From positions 62,001 to 126,000 of the forward strand of contig NZ_JACLAX010000008.1 of assembly GCF_014230355.1 (NCBI RefSeq): 64,000 nt of DNA, given 5' to 3'. The translations under genes were made by a program, and so were the position numbers. This DNA comes from Novosphingobium piscinae (lineage in GTDB: Bacteria; Pseudomonadota; Alphaproteobacteria; Sphingomonadales; Sphingomonadaceae). The notes under the pieces were generated by a model. That model did no database searches. It was not told the origin of the DNA and saw nothing but the letters and a program-made list of their open reading frames with translations. Shown one piece after another: positions 11,879-20,623 of the stretch; the stretch's first letter is position 1, and each line of letters starts with the position of its first letter.

Positions 11879-13180
11879 CTAGTCCTCGGCGAAACGAGTG
11901 GCAAAGGTGCGCGAGCGGCGCAGTTCGGGAAAGATCACGGCCCACAGGCCGGTCACGACGATCGCGCCCACTCCGCCGAACACCACCGCGCCGGTCGCGC
12001 CGAGCAGGGCTGCCGCCAGACCGGACTGCATCTCGCCCAGTTCGTTCGAGGCGGAGATCGCCAGCCCCGAGATGGACGAGACCCGGCCCCGCATCGCATC
12101 GGGCGTGTTGAGCTGGATCAGCGCTGTGCGCACGAACACCGAGACCATGTCGGCTCCGCCCATCACCACGAGCAGCCCGAGCGACAGCAGATAGTTGCGG
12201 GAAATGCCAAAGAGCGCGGTGACCGCGCCAAACACGACGACCGCCCACAGCATCTTCACGCCCACGTTGCGTTCGATCGGCCGCAACGACAGCAGGAAGG
12301 CCACGATCGCGGCACCCACCGCGGGCGCAGCGCGCATCTGGCCGAGCCCCATCGGCCCGACCGGCTGCCCGTTCCAGGTCAGCACGTCACGCGCGTAGAC
12401 CGGCAGGAGCGCGGTGGCGCCGGCCAGCAGGACCGCGAAGAGGTCGAGCGTGACGCAGCCCAACAGCAACCGGTGATCGCGGACGAAGGCGAAGCCATCG
12501 GCAATCTGGCGCAGCGGATGAACCCCCGCCTCCAGCACCGGCCGCGCCAGGGGCCGGATCCCGAGCAGCGAAACCACCCCGATCGCCAGCAGGGCCACGG
12601 CGGTCCAGTAGGGCACAGCGGCCCCGAAGGCGTACAGTAGGCCGCCCAGCGCCGGACCGGTCACCGCACCGATCTGCCAGGCCATCGAGCTCAGGCTGAT
12701 TCCCTTGGGGACCAGCCGGGCGGGCAGAATGCTGGGGCCGATCGAGGAGACGGCGGGACCGAAGAAGGCGCGGGCCACGCCATGGAGCGAGGCCGTGGCG
12801 AACAGCACCGGCAGCGACAGGGCCCCGATCTGGGTGAGCACGGCCAGGGTCAGCGCAGCCGCGAAGTCCACGGCCATGGCCCCGGCACCAACCCAGCGGC
12901 GATCGTTGCGATCGGCGACCAGCCCGGCGAACGGAGCCAGCAGCAGCATGGGGATGAACTGGACGAGGCCGATGATGCCGAGCTGGAAGGCCGCCTCGGC
13001 GGGGGCCATGCCATACTGGGCACGGGCGACATCGTAGACCTGCCAGGCCAAGACCACGGCCATGCTGGTCGAGGCGATGACCGAGGCAAACCGCGTCAAC
13101 CAGAACCGCCGGTAATCCGGGATCTGCAGCGGGGAGGAGGGCTCGGGGGTCGGTACGGTTGGGGTCGGGGCAGCGGTCAC
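11879..13180 (-). CDS. MFS transporter, EntS/MFS_3-like
   Basis: A 433-residue inner-membrane protein with about 12 hydrophobic segments. After a proline-rich cytoplasmic tail, YRRFWLTRFASVIASTSMAVV starts the first helix, and the signature loop PFAGLVADRNDRRWV lies between helices 2 and 3, as in the EntS-like exporter branch of the major facilitator superfamily. The substrate cannot be told. The next gene on the strand is cysK, 66 bases on, so export of a small thiol or metabolite is a speculative possibility only. Confidence 0.85.
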   Translation of the reverse strand: MTAAPTPTVPTPEPSSPLQIPDYRRFWLTRFASVIASTSMAVVLAWQVYDVARAQYGMAPAEAAFQLGIIGLVQFIPMLLLAPFAGLVADRNDRRWVGAGAMAVDFAAALTLAVLTQIGALSLPVLFATASLHGVARAFFGPAVSSIGPSILPARLVPKGISLSSMAWQIGAVTGPALGGLLYAFGAAVPYWTAVALLAIGVVSLLGIRPLARPVLEAGVHPLRQIADGFAFVRDHRLLLGCVTLDLFAVLLAGATALLPVYARDVLTWNGQPVGPMGLGQMRAAPAVGAAIVAFLLSLRPIERNVGVKMLWAVVVFGAVTALFGISRNYLLSLGLLVVMGGADMVSVFVRTALIQLNTPDAMRGRVSSISGLAISASNELGEMQSGLAAALLGATGAVVFGGVGAIVVTGLWAVIFPELRRSRTFATRFAED

Positions 13181-13293
13181 CCGGTGGGGATGGCAGCGCC
13201 GGACGCGCTTGCCAAGCCACCGATTGCTTGCCGGGAGTGAAGGTCAGGTTGGCGCAGGCTCGCGCCGCAGCGGGCCTGCGGGCCGGGGTGTCG

Positions 13294-13635
13294 TCAGCGA
13301 CGGCTGCGCAGGCGCGGGTTGGGTTGCAGTTCGTCGATCAGGGCCATGAATTCGGACACCCGGATGATCCGTTCGAACTGGAACCCGGCACGATCGCCCG
13401 AAACCCAGATCAGGTGCGCTTCGATGCGGCCGATGTGCGGCAGGCGGACGGTCACCCGCTCCCCCCGGCCCAGTCCGAGGTCTTCCCCCTGGACCATGAA
13501 GCCATGCGCCGACACATTGACGATGTGCAGGTGCAGATCGCCACGCTGGCGATGTTCCGCGATCAGGCGGAAGTCGATCGGATGTCGACTCGACCGACGC
13601 AAGTCGGTGACGGATAGTTGTGCACCTAAGCCCAT
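13294..13635 (-). CDS. PilZ domain protein
   Basis: A single-domain PilZ protein of 113 aa. The two c-di-GMP contact motifs are present: the RxxxR element (RRSSRHPI, near residues 13-20) and the D/NxSxxG element (NVSAHG, near 40-45). It likely binds c-di-GMP and passes the signal to motility or surface-polysaccharide machinery, but no partner gene is adjacent. It lies between tyrS upstream and the MFS gene downstream, all on the minus strand. Confidence 0.85.
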   Translation of the reverse strand: MGLGAQLSVTDLRRSSRHPIDFRLIAEHRQRGDLHLHIVNVSAHGFMVQGEDLGLGRGERVTVRLPHIGRIEAHLIWVSGDRAGFQFERIIRVSEFMALIDELQPNPRLRSRR

Positions 13636-13687
13636 GTCCGGCCTGCTTCCACGTTTGACACCGGCAGAATATTGCCGGGCAAAGGCG

Positions 13688-13722
13688 AAAAAACCGTAAA
13701 CCGGGCGGCAAAGTTTTGCCGG
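13688..13722 (-). terminator. Terminator of tyrS
   Basis: On the minus strand the stem CCGGCAAA/TTTGCCG with an extra CCGG pairing (13701-13722 on plus) lies just after the tyrS stop and is followed, after a short gap, by six T residues (AAAAAA at 13688-13693 on plus). Confidence 0.55.
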
Positions 13723-13731
13723 TCCCGGGCG

Positions 13732-14955
13732 TTAAGCCGGACGCAGGATTCCGTGCTTCTTCTTGCCGGCGGAAAGACGGACTTCGCTACCGCCGACGAT
13801 GTGCGCGGTCTCGTCGGTCACAGCTTCGCCATCGACCTTGGCGCCGCCCCCGGCGATCAGCCGCTTGGCCTCGCCCCGGCTCGCGGCGAACCCGATCCCG
13901 ACCAGGGCATCGACCAGCGAAAGCCCGGCGGCGGGGAGGGCCAGCGCCGGAAGGTCCTGCCCCAGACCGCCACCCGCAAAAGTGGCCGACGCGGTCGCCT
14001 CAGCGGCGGCCGCTGCCGCCTCGCCCCGGCAGAGCCGCGTCACCTCGTTGGCCAGGACCACCTTGGCGGCATTGATCTCGCTGCCACCCAGGGCCTCGAG
14101 CCGGGCGATCTCGTCCAGCGGAACGTCGGTGAACAGGCGCAGGAACTTGCCCACGTCGCGGTCGTCGGTGTTGCGCCAGTACTGCCAGAAATCGTAGGCC
14201 GGCAGGGCATCGTCGTTCAGCCACACGGCGCCGGCGGCGGTCTTGCCCATCTTGCCGCCGTCGGCCGTGGTCAGCAGCGGGGTGGTCAAGCCGTAGACCT
14301 CCTGGCCGTCCATCCGCCTGGTCAGTTCGATTCCGTTGACGATGTTGCCCCACTGGTCCGACCCGCCCATCTGCAGCCGCACTCCGGCGCTGCGGGCGAG
14401 ATGGCGGAAATCGTAGCCCTGCAGGATCATGTAGTTGAATTCGAGGAAGGTCATCGGCTGCTCGCGCTCAAGCCGCAGCCGCACCGAATCGAACGACAGC
14501 ATCCGGTTGACGGTGAAATGGGTGCCAACCTTCTGCAGCAGCTCGATATAGCCAAGCTGGCCCAGCCAGTCATGATTGTTGACCATGATCGCATCGGTCG
14601 GGCCGTCGCCGAAGTGGAGCAGGCGGGCGAAGATCGTCCGGATCGAGGCGATGTTGGCCTCGATCGCCTCGTCGCTCAGCATCTTGCGGCTTTCGTCGCG
14701 GCCGGTCGGATCGCCGATCCGGGTCGTCCCGCCGCCCATCAGCACGACTGGCTTGTGACCGGCCTGCTGGAGCCGGCGCAGCAGCATGATCTGGACGAGA
14801 CTGCCGACGTGGAGCGATGGCGCGGTGGCATCGAAGCCGATATAGCCCGGGACCACCTGCCCGGCGGCCAGCTTGTCGAGACCTTCGGCATCGGTCAGCT
14901 GGTGGATGTAGCCACGTTCATCGAGCAGGCGGAGCAGCGAGGAGGTGTAGGTCAT
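13732..14955 (-). CDS. tyrS: Tyrosine--tRNA ligase
   Basis: A class I aminoacyl-tRNA synthetase charging tRNA-Tyr. The HIGH-type motif is HVGS (within [16 protein letters not shown], about residue 50) and the KMSKS-type motif is KMGKT (about residue 235). The tyrosine-binding block [21 protein letters not shown] and a C-terminal S4-like RNA-binding domain ([19 protein letters not shown]) are intact. The length of 407 aa is normal. It is divergent from the DOMON-like gene. Confidence 0.96.
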   Translation of the reverse strand: MTYTSSLLRLLDERGYIHQLTDAEGLDKLAAGQVVPGYIGFDATAPSLHVGSLVQIMLLRRLQQAGHKPVVLMGGGTTRIGDPTGRDESRKMLSDEAIEANIASIRTIFARLLHFGDGPTDAIMVNNHDWLGQLGYIELLQKVGTHFTVNRMLSFDSVRLRLEREQPMTFLEFNYMILQGYDFRHLARSAGVRLQMGGSDQWGNIVNGIELTRRMDGQEVYGLTTPLLTTADGGKMGKTAAGAVWLNDDALPAYDFWQYWRNTDDRDVGKFLRLFTDVPLDEIARLEALGGSEINAAKVVLANEVTRLCRGEAAAAAAEATASATFAGGGLGQDLPALALPAAGLSLVDALVGIGFAASRGEAKRLIAGGGAKVDGEAVTDETAHIVGGSEVRLSAGKKKHGILRPA

Positions 14956-15000
14956 GGTCGTTCCCGTTCAGGCCGGCGCGCCTAGCATGGAGTTTGCGCT

Positions 15001-15543
15001 TTGGGAACGTTGACCCTGCATCCTCATCCCGATCACGCGCCGGCGCGGGTACGCGCGATCGAGGCCGCGGTGATCGGGCTGGACGATCACTGGCTGCAGG
15101 TGCGCTGGCGGATCGAGGGCGCCGGCGCCGTGCTGGTACCGGCCTTTGCCGGAAAGGCCCGCGCCGACGGCCTGTGGCAGCAGACCTGCTTCGAGCTGTT
15201 CGTCCGCACGCCGGGCGAGGAGGGCTATGTCGAGCTCAACCTCAGCCCGTCCGAACGCTGGGCTGCCTATGACTTCGCCGCCTATCGCGCCGGCATGGCC
15301 GACCGGCCGATGCCGCGCGATCCGGTCGGGACGATCCGCGGCGCGCACGAGCTGATGATCTTCGATGCCGCTGTGCCCCTGGCCGGCCTGCCGGCGCTGC
15401 CGTGGCAGCTGGGGATCAGCGCGGTGATCGAGGAGGAGGGCGGGGCGCGCTCGTTCTGGGCGCTGCGCCACGGCCCGGGAGCGCCTGATTTCCACGCACC
15501 GGCTTGCTTCGCAGCGCGGCTTGAGGCACCCGCGACGGGATGA
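15001..15543 (+). CDS. DOMON-like domain protein of unknown function
   Basis: A 180-residue protein of the type annotated 'DOMON-like domain-containing' in sphingomonads. The fold is predicted beta-rich, with LWQQTCFELFVRTPGEEGYVE and the NLSPSERWAAYDF block resembling carbohydrate- or ligand-binding beta sandwiches. No signal peptide is seen. The start is probably TTG 15001 (or TTG 15010); no in-frame ATG is available nearby. The stop overlaps the ATG of the next gene (15540), so the two are coupled; that neighbour acts on peptidoglycan fragments, which hints at a glycan-related role. Confidence 0.75.
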   Translation: MGTLTLHPHPDHAPARVRAIEAAVIGLDDHWLQVRWRIEGAGAVLVPAFAGKARADGLWQQTCFELFVRTPGEEGYVELNLSPSERWAAYDFAAYRAGMADRPMPRDPVGTIRGAHELMIFDAAVPLAGLPALPWQLGISAVIEEEGGARSFWALRHGPGAPDFHAPACFAARLEAPATG

Positions 15544-16742
15544 AGTTTGGTATCGACCGCCTGCTCGCGGACCCCGCCCTGCGCCAGCCCCTGTCCGGCC
15601 GACGGATCGCGCTGGTCGCCCATCCCGCTTCGGTGACCGAGCAACTGGTCCACTCGCTCGACGCGCTCGCCGGCTGCCCGGAGCTGACCCTGTCGGCCGC
15701 CTTCGGGCCGCAGCACGGGTTGAAGGGCGACAAGCAGGACAACATGGTCGAGACCCCGGACGAGCGCGATCCGGTCTATGGCATCCCGGTGTTCAGCCTG
15801 TATGGCGAGGTCCGCCGTCCGACCGCGACGATGATGGCGGCCGCCGACGTATTCCTGTTCGATCTGCAGGACCTCGGCTGCCGGATCTATACCTTCGTGA
15901 CCACGCTGCTCTACCTGCTCGAGGAGGCCGCGCGCCATGGCAAAAGCGTCTGGGTGCTCGATCGGCCCAATCCCGCCGGCCGCCCGATCGAGGGGCTGAC
16001 GCTGCGCCCCGGGCAGGAAAGCTTCGTCGGCGCCGGTCCGATGCCGATGCGGCATGGGCTGACCCTGGGCGAGATGGGGCACTGGTTCGTCCGCCATTTC
16101 GGGCTCGATATCGACTACCGCGTGATCCGGATGGAGGGCTGGGCGCCCGATCATGGGCCGGGCTGGGGTTGGCCCGATAGCCGGATCTGGGTCAATCCCA
16201 GCCCCAACGCGGCGAACCTCAACATGGCGCGGGCCTATGCCGGCACTGTCATGCTGGAGGGCACCACCCTGTCCGAAGGCCGTGGCACGACCCGGCCGCT
16301 CGAAGTGCTGTTCGGTGCCCCGGACCTCGATGCTCGCGCCGTCCTGGCCGAGATGGCGCGGCTGGCCCCGGACTGGCTGGATGGCTGCGCGCTGCGCGAA
16401 TGCTGGTTCGAGCCGACCTTCCACAAGCACGTCGGCCGCCTCTGCAGCGCACTGATGATCCATGCCGAGGGCGGCTTCTACGACCATGCCCGCTTCCGGC
16501 CGTGGCGGTTGCAGGCCCTCGCCTTCAAGGCGATCCGCCGGCTGTACCCGGACTATCCGCTGTGGCGCGACTTCCCCTATGAGTACGAGCGCGACCGGCT
16601 CGCGATCGACGTGATCAACGGCGGCCCGGCGCTGCGCGAATGGGTCGACGATCCGGCCGCCACTCCGGCCGACCTGGCCGCGCTGACCGCACAGGACGAG
16701 GCCGACTGGCGCGAACAGATCCGCGACCTGCGGCTCTACTGA
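15540..16742 (+). CDS. Exo-beta-N-acetylmuramidase NamZ-like protein (DUF1343)
   Basis: A 400-residue DUF1343 protein. The family includes NamZ, an exo-acting enzyme that releases MurNAc from the non-reducing end of peptidoglycan fragments. Conserved family segments are VAHPASV, FGPQHGLKGDKQDNM, FDLQDLGCRIYTFV, VLDRPNPAGRP and GTTLSEGRGTTRPLE. No signal peptide is visible, so it would act in the cytoplasm on imported muropeptide pieces. It overlaps the upstream DOMON-like gene by four bases. A terminator-like hairpin follows. Confidence 0.85.
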   Translation: MKFGIDRLLADPALRQPLSGRRIALVAHPASVTEQLVHSLDALAGCPELTLSAAFGPQHGLKGDKQDNMVETPDERDPVYGIPVFSLYGEVRRPTATMMAAADVFLFDLQDLGCRIYTFVTTLLYLLEEAARHGKSVWVLDRPNPAGRPIEGLTLRPGQESFVGAGPMPMRHGLTLGEMGHWFVRHFGLDIDYRVIRMEGWAPDHGPGWGWPDSRIWVNPSPNAANLNMARAYAGTVMLEGTTLSEGRGTTRPLEVLFGAPDLDARAVLAEMARLAPDWLDGCALRECWFEPTFHKHVGRLCSALMIHAEGGFYDHARFRPWRLQALAFKAIRRLYPDYPLWRDFPYEYERDRLAIDVINGGPALREWVDDPAATPADLAALTAQDEADWREQIRDLRLY

Positions 16743-16753
16743 TCTTGCAGGGC

Positions 16754-16773
16754 ACCGGGTTTACCCGGTTTTC
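16754..16773 (+). terminator. Terminator after the NamZ gene
   Basis: ACCGGGT (16754-16760) pairs with ACCCGGT (16763-16769) around a TT loop, followed by a short T run. Located 12 bases past the stop codon of the NamZ gene. Confidence 0.6.
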
Positions 16774-16820
16774 AGACCTGTTGGGCCACAGCGACGATCC
16801 TCGCCAGCCAGAGGTCGCGG

Positions 16821-17690
16821 ATGCCCGCCTGCAATCATTGCCACGACGACGCCAGCAGCCTGCTGTTCACCTACAAAGGGTACCGGCTCGTCAGCTGCAG
16901 GACCTGCGGCCTGGCCTATATCGCCAATCCGCCCACTGAGGCAGAGCTGGAAGCGCTCTACTCGGCCAAGGGCGGCGGGACTTACCATGTCCAGCTGCGC
17001 GATCCGGCCAGTCCGGAGCAGGCCCGCATGGCCCGACTGGCCGAGCGGCACTTGCGCTTCGTCCAGCGCGTCGCCCGGACCGGCCGGCTGATCGACCTCG
17101 GCTGTTCGACCGGGGCCTTCCTGACAGCCGCGCAGCGTAGTGGCTTTGCCTGTAGCGGGATCGAATACTCGCTCGATTCCGCACGCTTTGCCGCTGAAGT
17201 GACCGGACTGGTGGTCGAACACGGCACGCTCGCCGAGAGCACGGCTGCACCGGGCAGCATCGACGTGCTGACCGCTTTCGACGTGATCGAGCATGTCCCC
17301 GATCCCGCCGCCGACCTTGCGCGGATGTACCAGCTGCTCAAGCCCGGTGGCTGGCTGGTCCTGTCCACCCCCAACATCGACGGGCTGTTCCCACGGATTT
17401 CGCAACCCTTCGCGCAGCTGCTCGGCCACTGGCCCCATCCCGAGCCGCCGCACCATCTGTACCAGTTCAGCGTCCGCACCCTGCGGGCGATGCTGGGCCA
17501 GGCCGGGTTCGCTTCGGGTCCGGTCCAGCATTGCAACATCGATCTGGCCTATACCTTCGGAGCGCTGCCGACGCTGCTGCGCATGCCGCAGCGGCTGGTC
17601 TACGCCGCCGCCTTCGCACCCTTCGCCAAACTGGGCCCGCTGCTGGGGCTGGGCGACTGGTTCTACATCGCCGCCCGCAAACCGGCCTAG
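16821..17690 (+). CDS. Zinc-ribbon class I SAM-dependent methyltransferase
   Basis: A 289-residue protein. The N-terminal zinc ribbon (CNHC at residues 4-7 and CRTC near 32) is followed by a Methyltransf_11/23-type domain: motif I LIDLGCSTGAFL, then DVLTAFDVIEHVPDP and LKPGGWLVLSTPN. Related zinc-ribbon methyltransferases modify sugars or lipid-linked intermediates; the substrate here is unknown. It ends in TAG at 17688-17690, sharing the palindromic CTAG with the stop of the convergent coxE gene. Confidence 0.85.
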   Translation: MPACNHCHDDASSLLFTYKGYRLVSCRTCGLAYIANPPTEAELEALYSAKGGGTYHVQLRDPASPEQARMARLAERHLRFVQRVARTGRLIDLGCSTGAFLTAAQRSGFACSGIEYSLDSARFAAEVTGLVVEHGTLAESTAAPGSIDVLTAFDVIEHVPDPAADLARMYQLLKPGGWLVLSTPNIDGLFPRISQPFAQLLGHWPHPEPPHHLYQFSVRTLRAMLGQAGFASGPVQHCNIDLAYTFGALPTLLRMPQRLVYAAAFAPFAKLGPLLGLGDWFYIAARKPA

Positions 17691-18868
17691 CCGCGCTTGC
17701 GGGTCAGCTCGCGCATCGCCGCGTCCAGTCCGCTGAGGGTCAGCGGATACATCCGGTCGTTGAACAGGTCGCGGATCATCCGGTTGGACTGGCTGTAGCC
17801 CCAGGTCTGCTCGGCTTCGGGATTGATCCAGACCGTGGCGGGATAGGTGTTGACCACCCGCTGCAGCCAGACCCCGCCGGCCTCGGGATTGAAGTGCTCG
17901 ACCGATCCGCCGGGCTGGGCGATCTCGTAGGGGCTCATGGCCGCATCGCCGACGAAGATCACCTTGTAGTCGTGGCCGAACTTGTGAAGCACGTCCCAGG
18001 TCGGGGTACGCTCGTTCATGCGGCGGCGGTTGTCCTTCCACACGCTCTCGTAGAGGCAGTTGTGGAAGTAGAAGAACTCGAGGTTCTTGAACTCGCCGGT
18101 CGCGGCGCTGAACAGCTCCTCGACAAGCTTGATATGCGGGTCCATCGAACCGCCGACGTCGAGGAACAGCAGAACTTTGACCGCATTGTGACGCTCGGGC
18201 CGCAGGTGGATGTCGAGGAAGCCCTGACGGGCAGTGCCGCTGATCGTCGCGTCCAGATCGAGCTCTTCGGCGGCCCCTTCGCGCGCAAACCGGCGCAGCC
18301 GGCGCAGCGCCACCTTGATGTTGCGCGTTCCCAGTTCGCGGGTGTTGTCAAGATTGCGGAACTCGCGCTTGTCCCACACCTTGATCGCCCGCTTGTGGCG
18401 ACTTTCCCCGCCGATCCGGACGCCTTCCGGGTTGTAGCCGGAATTGCCGAAGGGACTGGTCCCACCGGTTCCGATCCACTTGTTCCCGCCCTGGTGCCGC
18501 CCCTCCTGCTCCTCGAGCCGCTGCTTGAGCGTCTCCATGATCTCGTCCCAGGATCCCAGCGCCTTGATCTGCTCCATCTCCTCGGGGGTCAGGAACCTCT
18601 CGGCGATCGCCTTGAGCCACTCCTCCGGCACCTCGACCGGCTGCTGGCCATAGTCAGTCAGCACCCCGCGAAACACCTTGGCAAAGACCTGGTCGAACCG
18701 GTCAAGGAGACCTTCGTCCTTCACGAAGATGGCGCGGGCGAGGTAGTAGAACTCCTCCGGCGTCTGGCCGATCACCTCGCGATCAAGCGCCTCGAGCAGC
18801 ACCAGATGCTCCTTGAGCGAGGCCGGGATTCCAGCCGTGCGCAGTTCGTCAAGGAAGGTCAGGAACAC
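17687..18868 (-). CDS. CoxE-like von Willebrand factor A domain protein
   Basis: A 393-residue VWA protein of the CoxE class, normally the partner of a MoxR AAA+ ATPase; such pairs act as chaperones for metal insertion or complex maturation. The MIDAS-type motif is DVGGSMD, in the LLFLDVGGSM strand, followed by FYFHNCLYE. The N-terminal segment FYYLARAIFVKDEGLLDRFD is typical. The start is GTG 18868. It is the last gene of the minus-strand group moxR-gfa-gfa-coxE. Its target is unknown, and no CO dehydrogenase or methanol dehydrogenase genes are present. Confidence 0.85.
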   Translation of the reverse strand: MFLTFLDELRTAGIPASLKEHLVLLEALDREVIGQTPEEFYYLARAIFVKDEGLLDRFDQVFAKVFRGVLTDYGQQPVEVPEEWLKAIAERFLTPEEMEQIKALGSWDEIMETLKQRLEEQEGRHQGGNKWIGTGGTSPFGNSGYNPEGVRIGGESRHKRAIKVWDKREFRNLDNTRELGTRNIKVALRRLRRFAREGAAEELDLDATISGTARQGFLDIHLRPERHNAVKVLLFLDVGGSMDPHIKLVEELFSAATGEFKNLEFFYFHNCLYESVWKDNRRRMNERTPTWDVLHKFGHDYKVIFVGDAAMSPYEIAQPGGSVEHFNPEAGGVWLQRVVNTYPATVWINPEAEQTWGYSQSNRMIRDLFNDRMYPLTLSGLDAAMRELTRKRG

Positions 18869-18917
18869 GGTTCGCAGGTCCCGGGATGCTGGGCATGACG
18901 TGGCGGCGACGGACGGT

Positions 18918-19346
18918 TCATGGGGCGGGCGGGGGAGGCGGCGCCGGGGGCATCTGCGGCCACTGTTCGAGCTGCGGATCGAGGCAGGCCCAGGCCGGCG
19001 CCTCGTCGGTCCAGATGATCATCTCCGGACGCAGGCCATGCGGTTCGTCGATCATGCCCAGCCGCACGGTCTTGAGATGGAGCCTGGCCGAACTCTGTCC
19101 GTAGACCTGGGTGCCGCAGCCGGGGCAGAAATGGAAGGTCAGCGTGTTGCCACTGGCCGCGCGCCACTGCGAATGGCCGAGAGCGCCCTCGATCCGGACG
19201 GCGTCGGCCGGGAAGATGGCGTTGTTGGTCGGTCCTCCGGCCGCGATCTGCTGGCACTGCCGGCACCAGCATTGCCGCACCGCCACCGGTTCGGCCGTGA
19301 TCTCGAGCTGCGTGGCGCCGCAGGCGCACCGTCCGGTATAGGCCAT
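18918..19346 (-). CDS. GFA family zinc-binding protein (downstream copy)
   Basis: A 142-residue member of the GFA family (glutathione-dependent formaldehyde-activating enzyme-like, CENP-V fold). Zinc ligands are seen as CACGA near the start, CWCRQCQ, and CPGCGTQVYG. The proline-rich end (MPPAPPPPPAP) is unusual. Family members rarely have proven activity, so formaldehyde handling is only a possibility. The chosen ATG (19346) has GGAG upstream; a longer frame to 19448 overlaps the other GFA gene and lacks conservation. Four bases separate it from the upstream copy. Confidence 0.85.
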   Translation of the reverse strand: MAYTGRCACGATQLEITAEPVAVRQCWCRQCQQIAAGGPTNNAIFPADAVRIEGALGHSQWRAASGNTLTFHFCPGCGTQVYGQSSARLHLKTVRLGMIDEPHGLRPEMIIWTDEAPAWACLDPQLEQWPQMPPAPPPPPAP

Positions 19347-19350
19347 TGCT

Positions 19351-19785
19351 TCACTCCTTCCGCGCGGATCCCGGGCCCCGCCGATAGCGGGGCAGCGCCG
19401 GGTCGAAGGGGGCCCAAGCCGGAGCGCTGTCGGTCCAGATGTAGGCATCCGGCGCGCGCAGCCCGGGATTGTCGAGAGTGCCGGCCCGGATCCGGATCGG
19501 CTGGGTCCCGGCCGGCTCGGTCGTGCGGCTGTAGATCTGCGAGCCGCACTGCCGACAGAAACCGCGTTCGACGGTGTTGCCGCTGTCGGCGGTCATGCGC
19601 AGCGTCCCGATGTCACCCGCGCAGCGGAAGGCTGCCTCGGGGAACAGCACGTTGACCGTGGCCGAGCCGCTGGCGATGTACTGACAGTCGCGGCACCAGC
19701 ACATGCGGGCACCAAGGGGCTCGGCGGCGAGCGCATAGGTCACCGCGCCGCACAGGCAGCGCCCGGCGTGGCCGCCCTCAGCCAC
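19351..19785 (-). CDS. GFA family zinc-binding protein (upstream copy)
   Basis: A second GFA-family protein of 144 aa with the same ligand layout: CLCGAVTYAL, CWCRDCQ and GFCRQCGSQIYS. It is clearly homologous to its neighbour (shared motifs IWTDSAPAWA/IWTDEAPAWA) but diverged, so this is an old tandem duplication. The start is GTG 19785, overlapping the moxR stop by eight bases, which implies translational coupling. Confidence 0.85.
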   Translation of the reverse strand: MAEGGHAGRCLCGAVTYALAAEPLGARMCWCRDCQYIASGSATVNVLFPEAAFRCAGDIGTLRMTADSGNTVERGFCRQCGSQIYSRTTEPAGTQPIRIRAGTLDNPGLRAPDAYIWTDSAPAWAPFDPALPRYRRGPGSARKE

Positions 19786-20623
19786 CGCGCCGTGCCATGA
19801 AGGCCAGCCGTTCGAACAACATGATGTCCTGCTCGTTTTTCAACAGAGCCCCGTGCAGCGGCGGGATGGCCTTGGTCGGGTCGCGGTTCTGCAGCACGTC
19901 AAGCGGCATGTCCTCGGCCAGCAGCAGCTTGAGCCAATCGAGCAGTTCGCTGGTCGAGGGCTTCTTCTTCAAGCCCGGGACCTCGCGCACCTCGTAGAAA
20001 ATCTCCAGCGCCTTGCTCACCAGCACCTTCTGGATGCCGGGGAAGTGGACGTCGATGATCGCCTGCATCGTGTCGCGGTCGGGAAACTTGATGTAATGGA
20101 AGAAGCAGCGGCGCAGGAAGGCGTCGGGCAGCTCCTTTTCGTTGTTCGACGTGATGACGACGATTGGGCGTTCCTCCGCCACGATCCGCTCCTGCGTCTC
20201 GTAGACATCGAAGCTCATCCGATCGAGCTCCTGCAGCAGGTCGTTGGGAAACTCGATGTCGGCCTTGTCTATCTCGTCAATCAGCAGGACGGGCAACTGG
20301 GGGCTGGTGAAGGCTTCCCACAGCTTGCCCCTGCGAATGTAGTTGCGGATATCGTGGACCCGTTCGTCACCAAGTTGGCCATCGCGCAGGCGCGCCACCG
20401 CATCATACTCATAGAGCCCCTGCTGGGCCTTGGTCGTAGACTTGACGTTCCACTCGATCAGCGGGGCGCCCACCGCTTTGGCGATTTCATGGGCCAGAAC
20501 GGTCTTGCCGGTCCCGGGCTCGCCCTTGACCAGCAGCGGACGACGCAACAGCACCGCCGCATTGACCGCCACCTTCAGATCGTCGGTGACGACATAATGG
20601 CTGGTGCCTTCAAAACGCTGCAT
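19778..20623 (-). CDS. MoxR-type AAA+ ATPase
   Basis: A 281-residue AAA+ ATPase. Walker A is GEPGTGKT (about residues 36-43), Walker B is LLIDEID, sensor 1 is VVITSNNEKELPDAFLRRC, whose arginines are the likely finger. It resembles MoxR/CoxD-type ATPases that work with a VWA partner; here coxE lies two genes downstream. The complex probably matures or remodels a metalloenzyme or membrane complex, target unknown. The leader of about 340 bases upstream is rich in hairpins. Confidence 0.9.
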   Translation of the reverse strand: MQRFEGTSHYVVTDDLKVAVNAAVLLRRPLLVKGEPGTGKTVLAHEIAKAVGAPLIEWNVKSTTKAQQGLYEYDAVARLRDGQLGDERVHDIRNYIRRGKLWEAFTSPQLPVLLIDEIDKADIEFPNDLLQELDRMSFDVYETQERIVAEERPIVVITSNNEKELPDAFLRRCFFHYIKFPDRDTMQAIIDVHFPGIQKVLVSKALEIFYEVREVPGLKKKPSTSELLDWLKLLLAEDMPLDVLQNRDPTKAIPPLHGALLKNEQDIMLFERLAFMARRGG

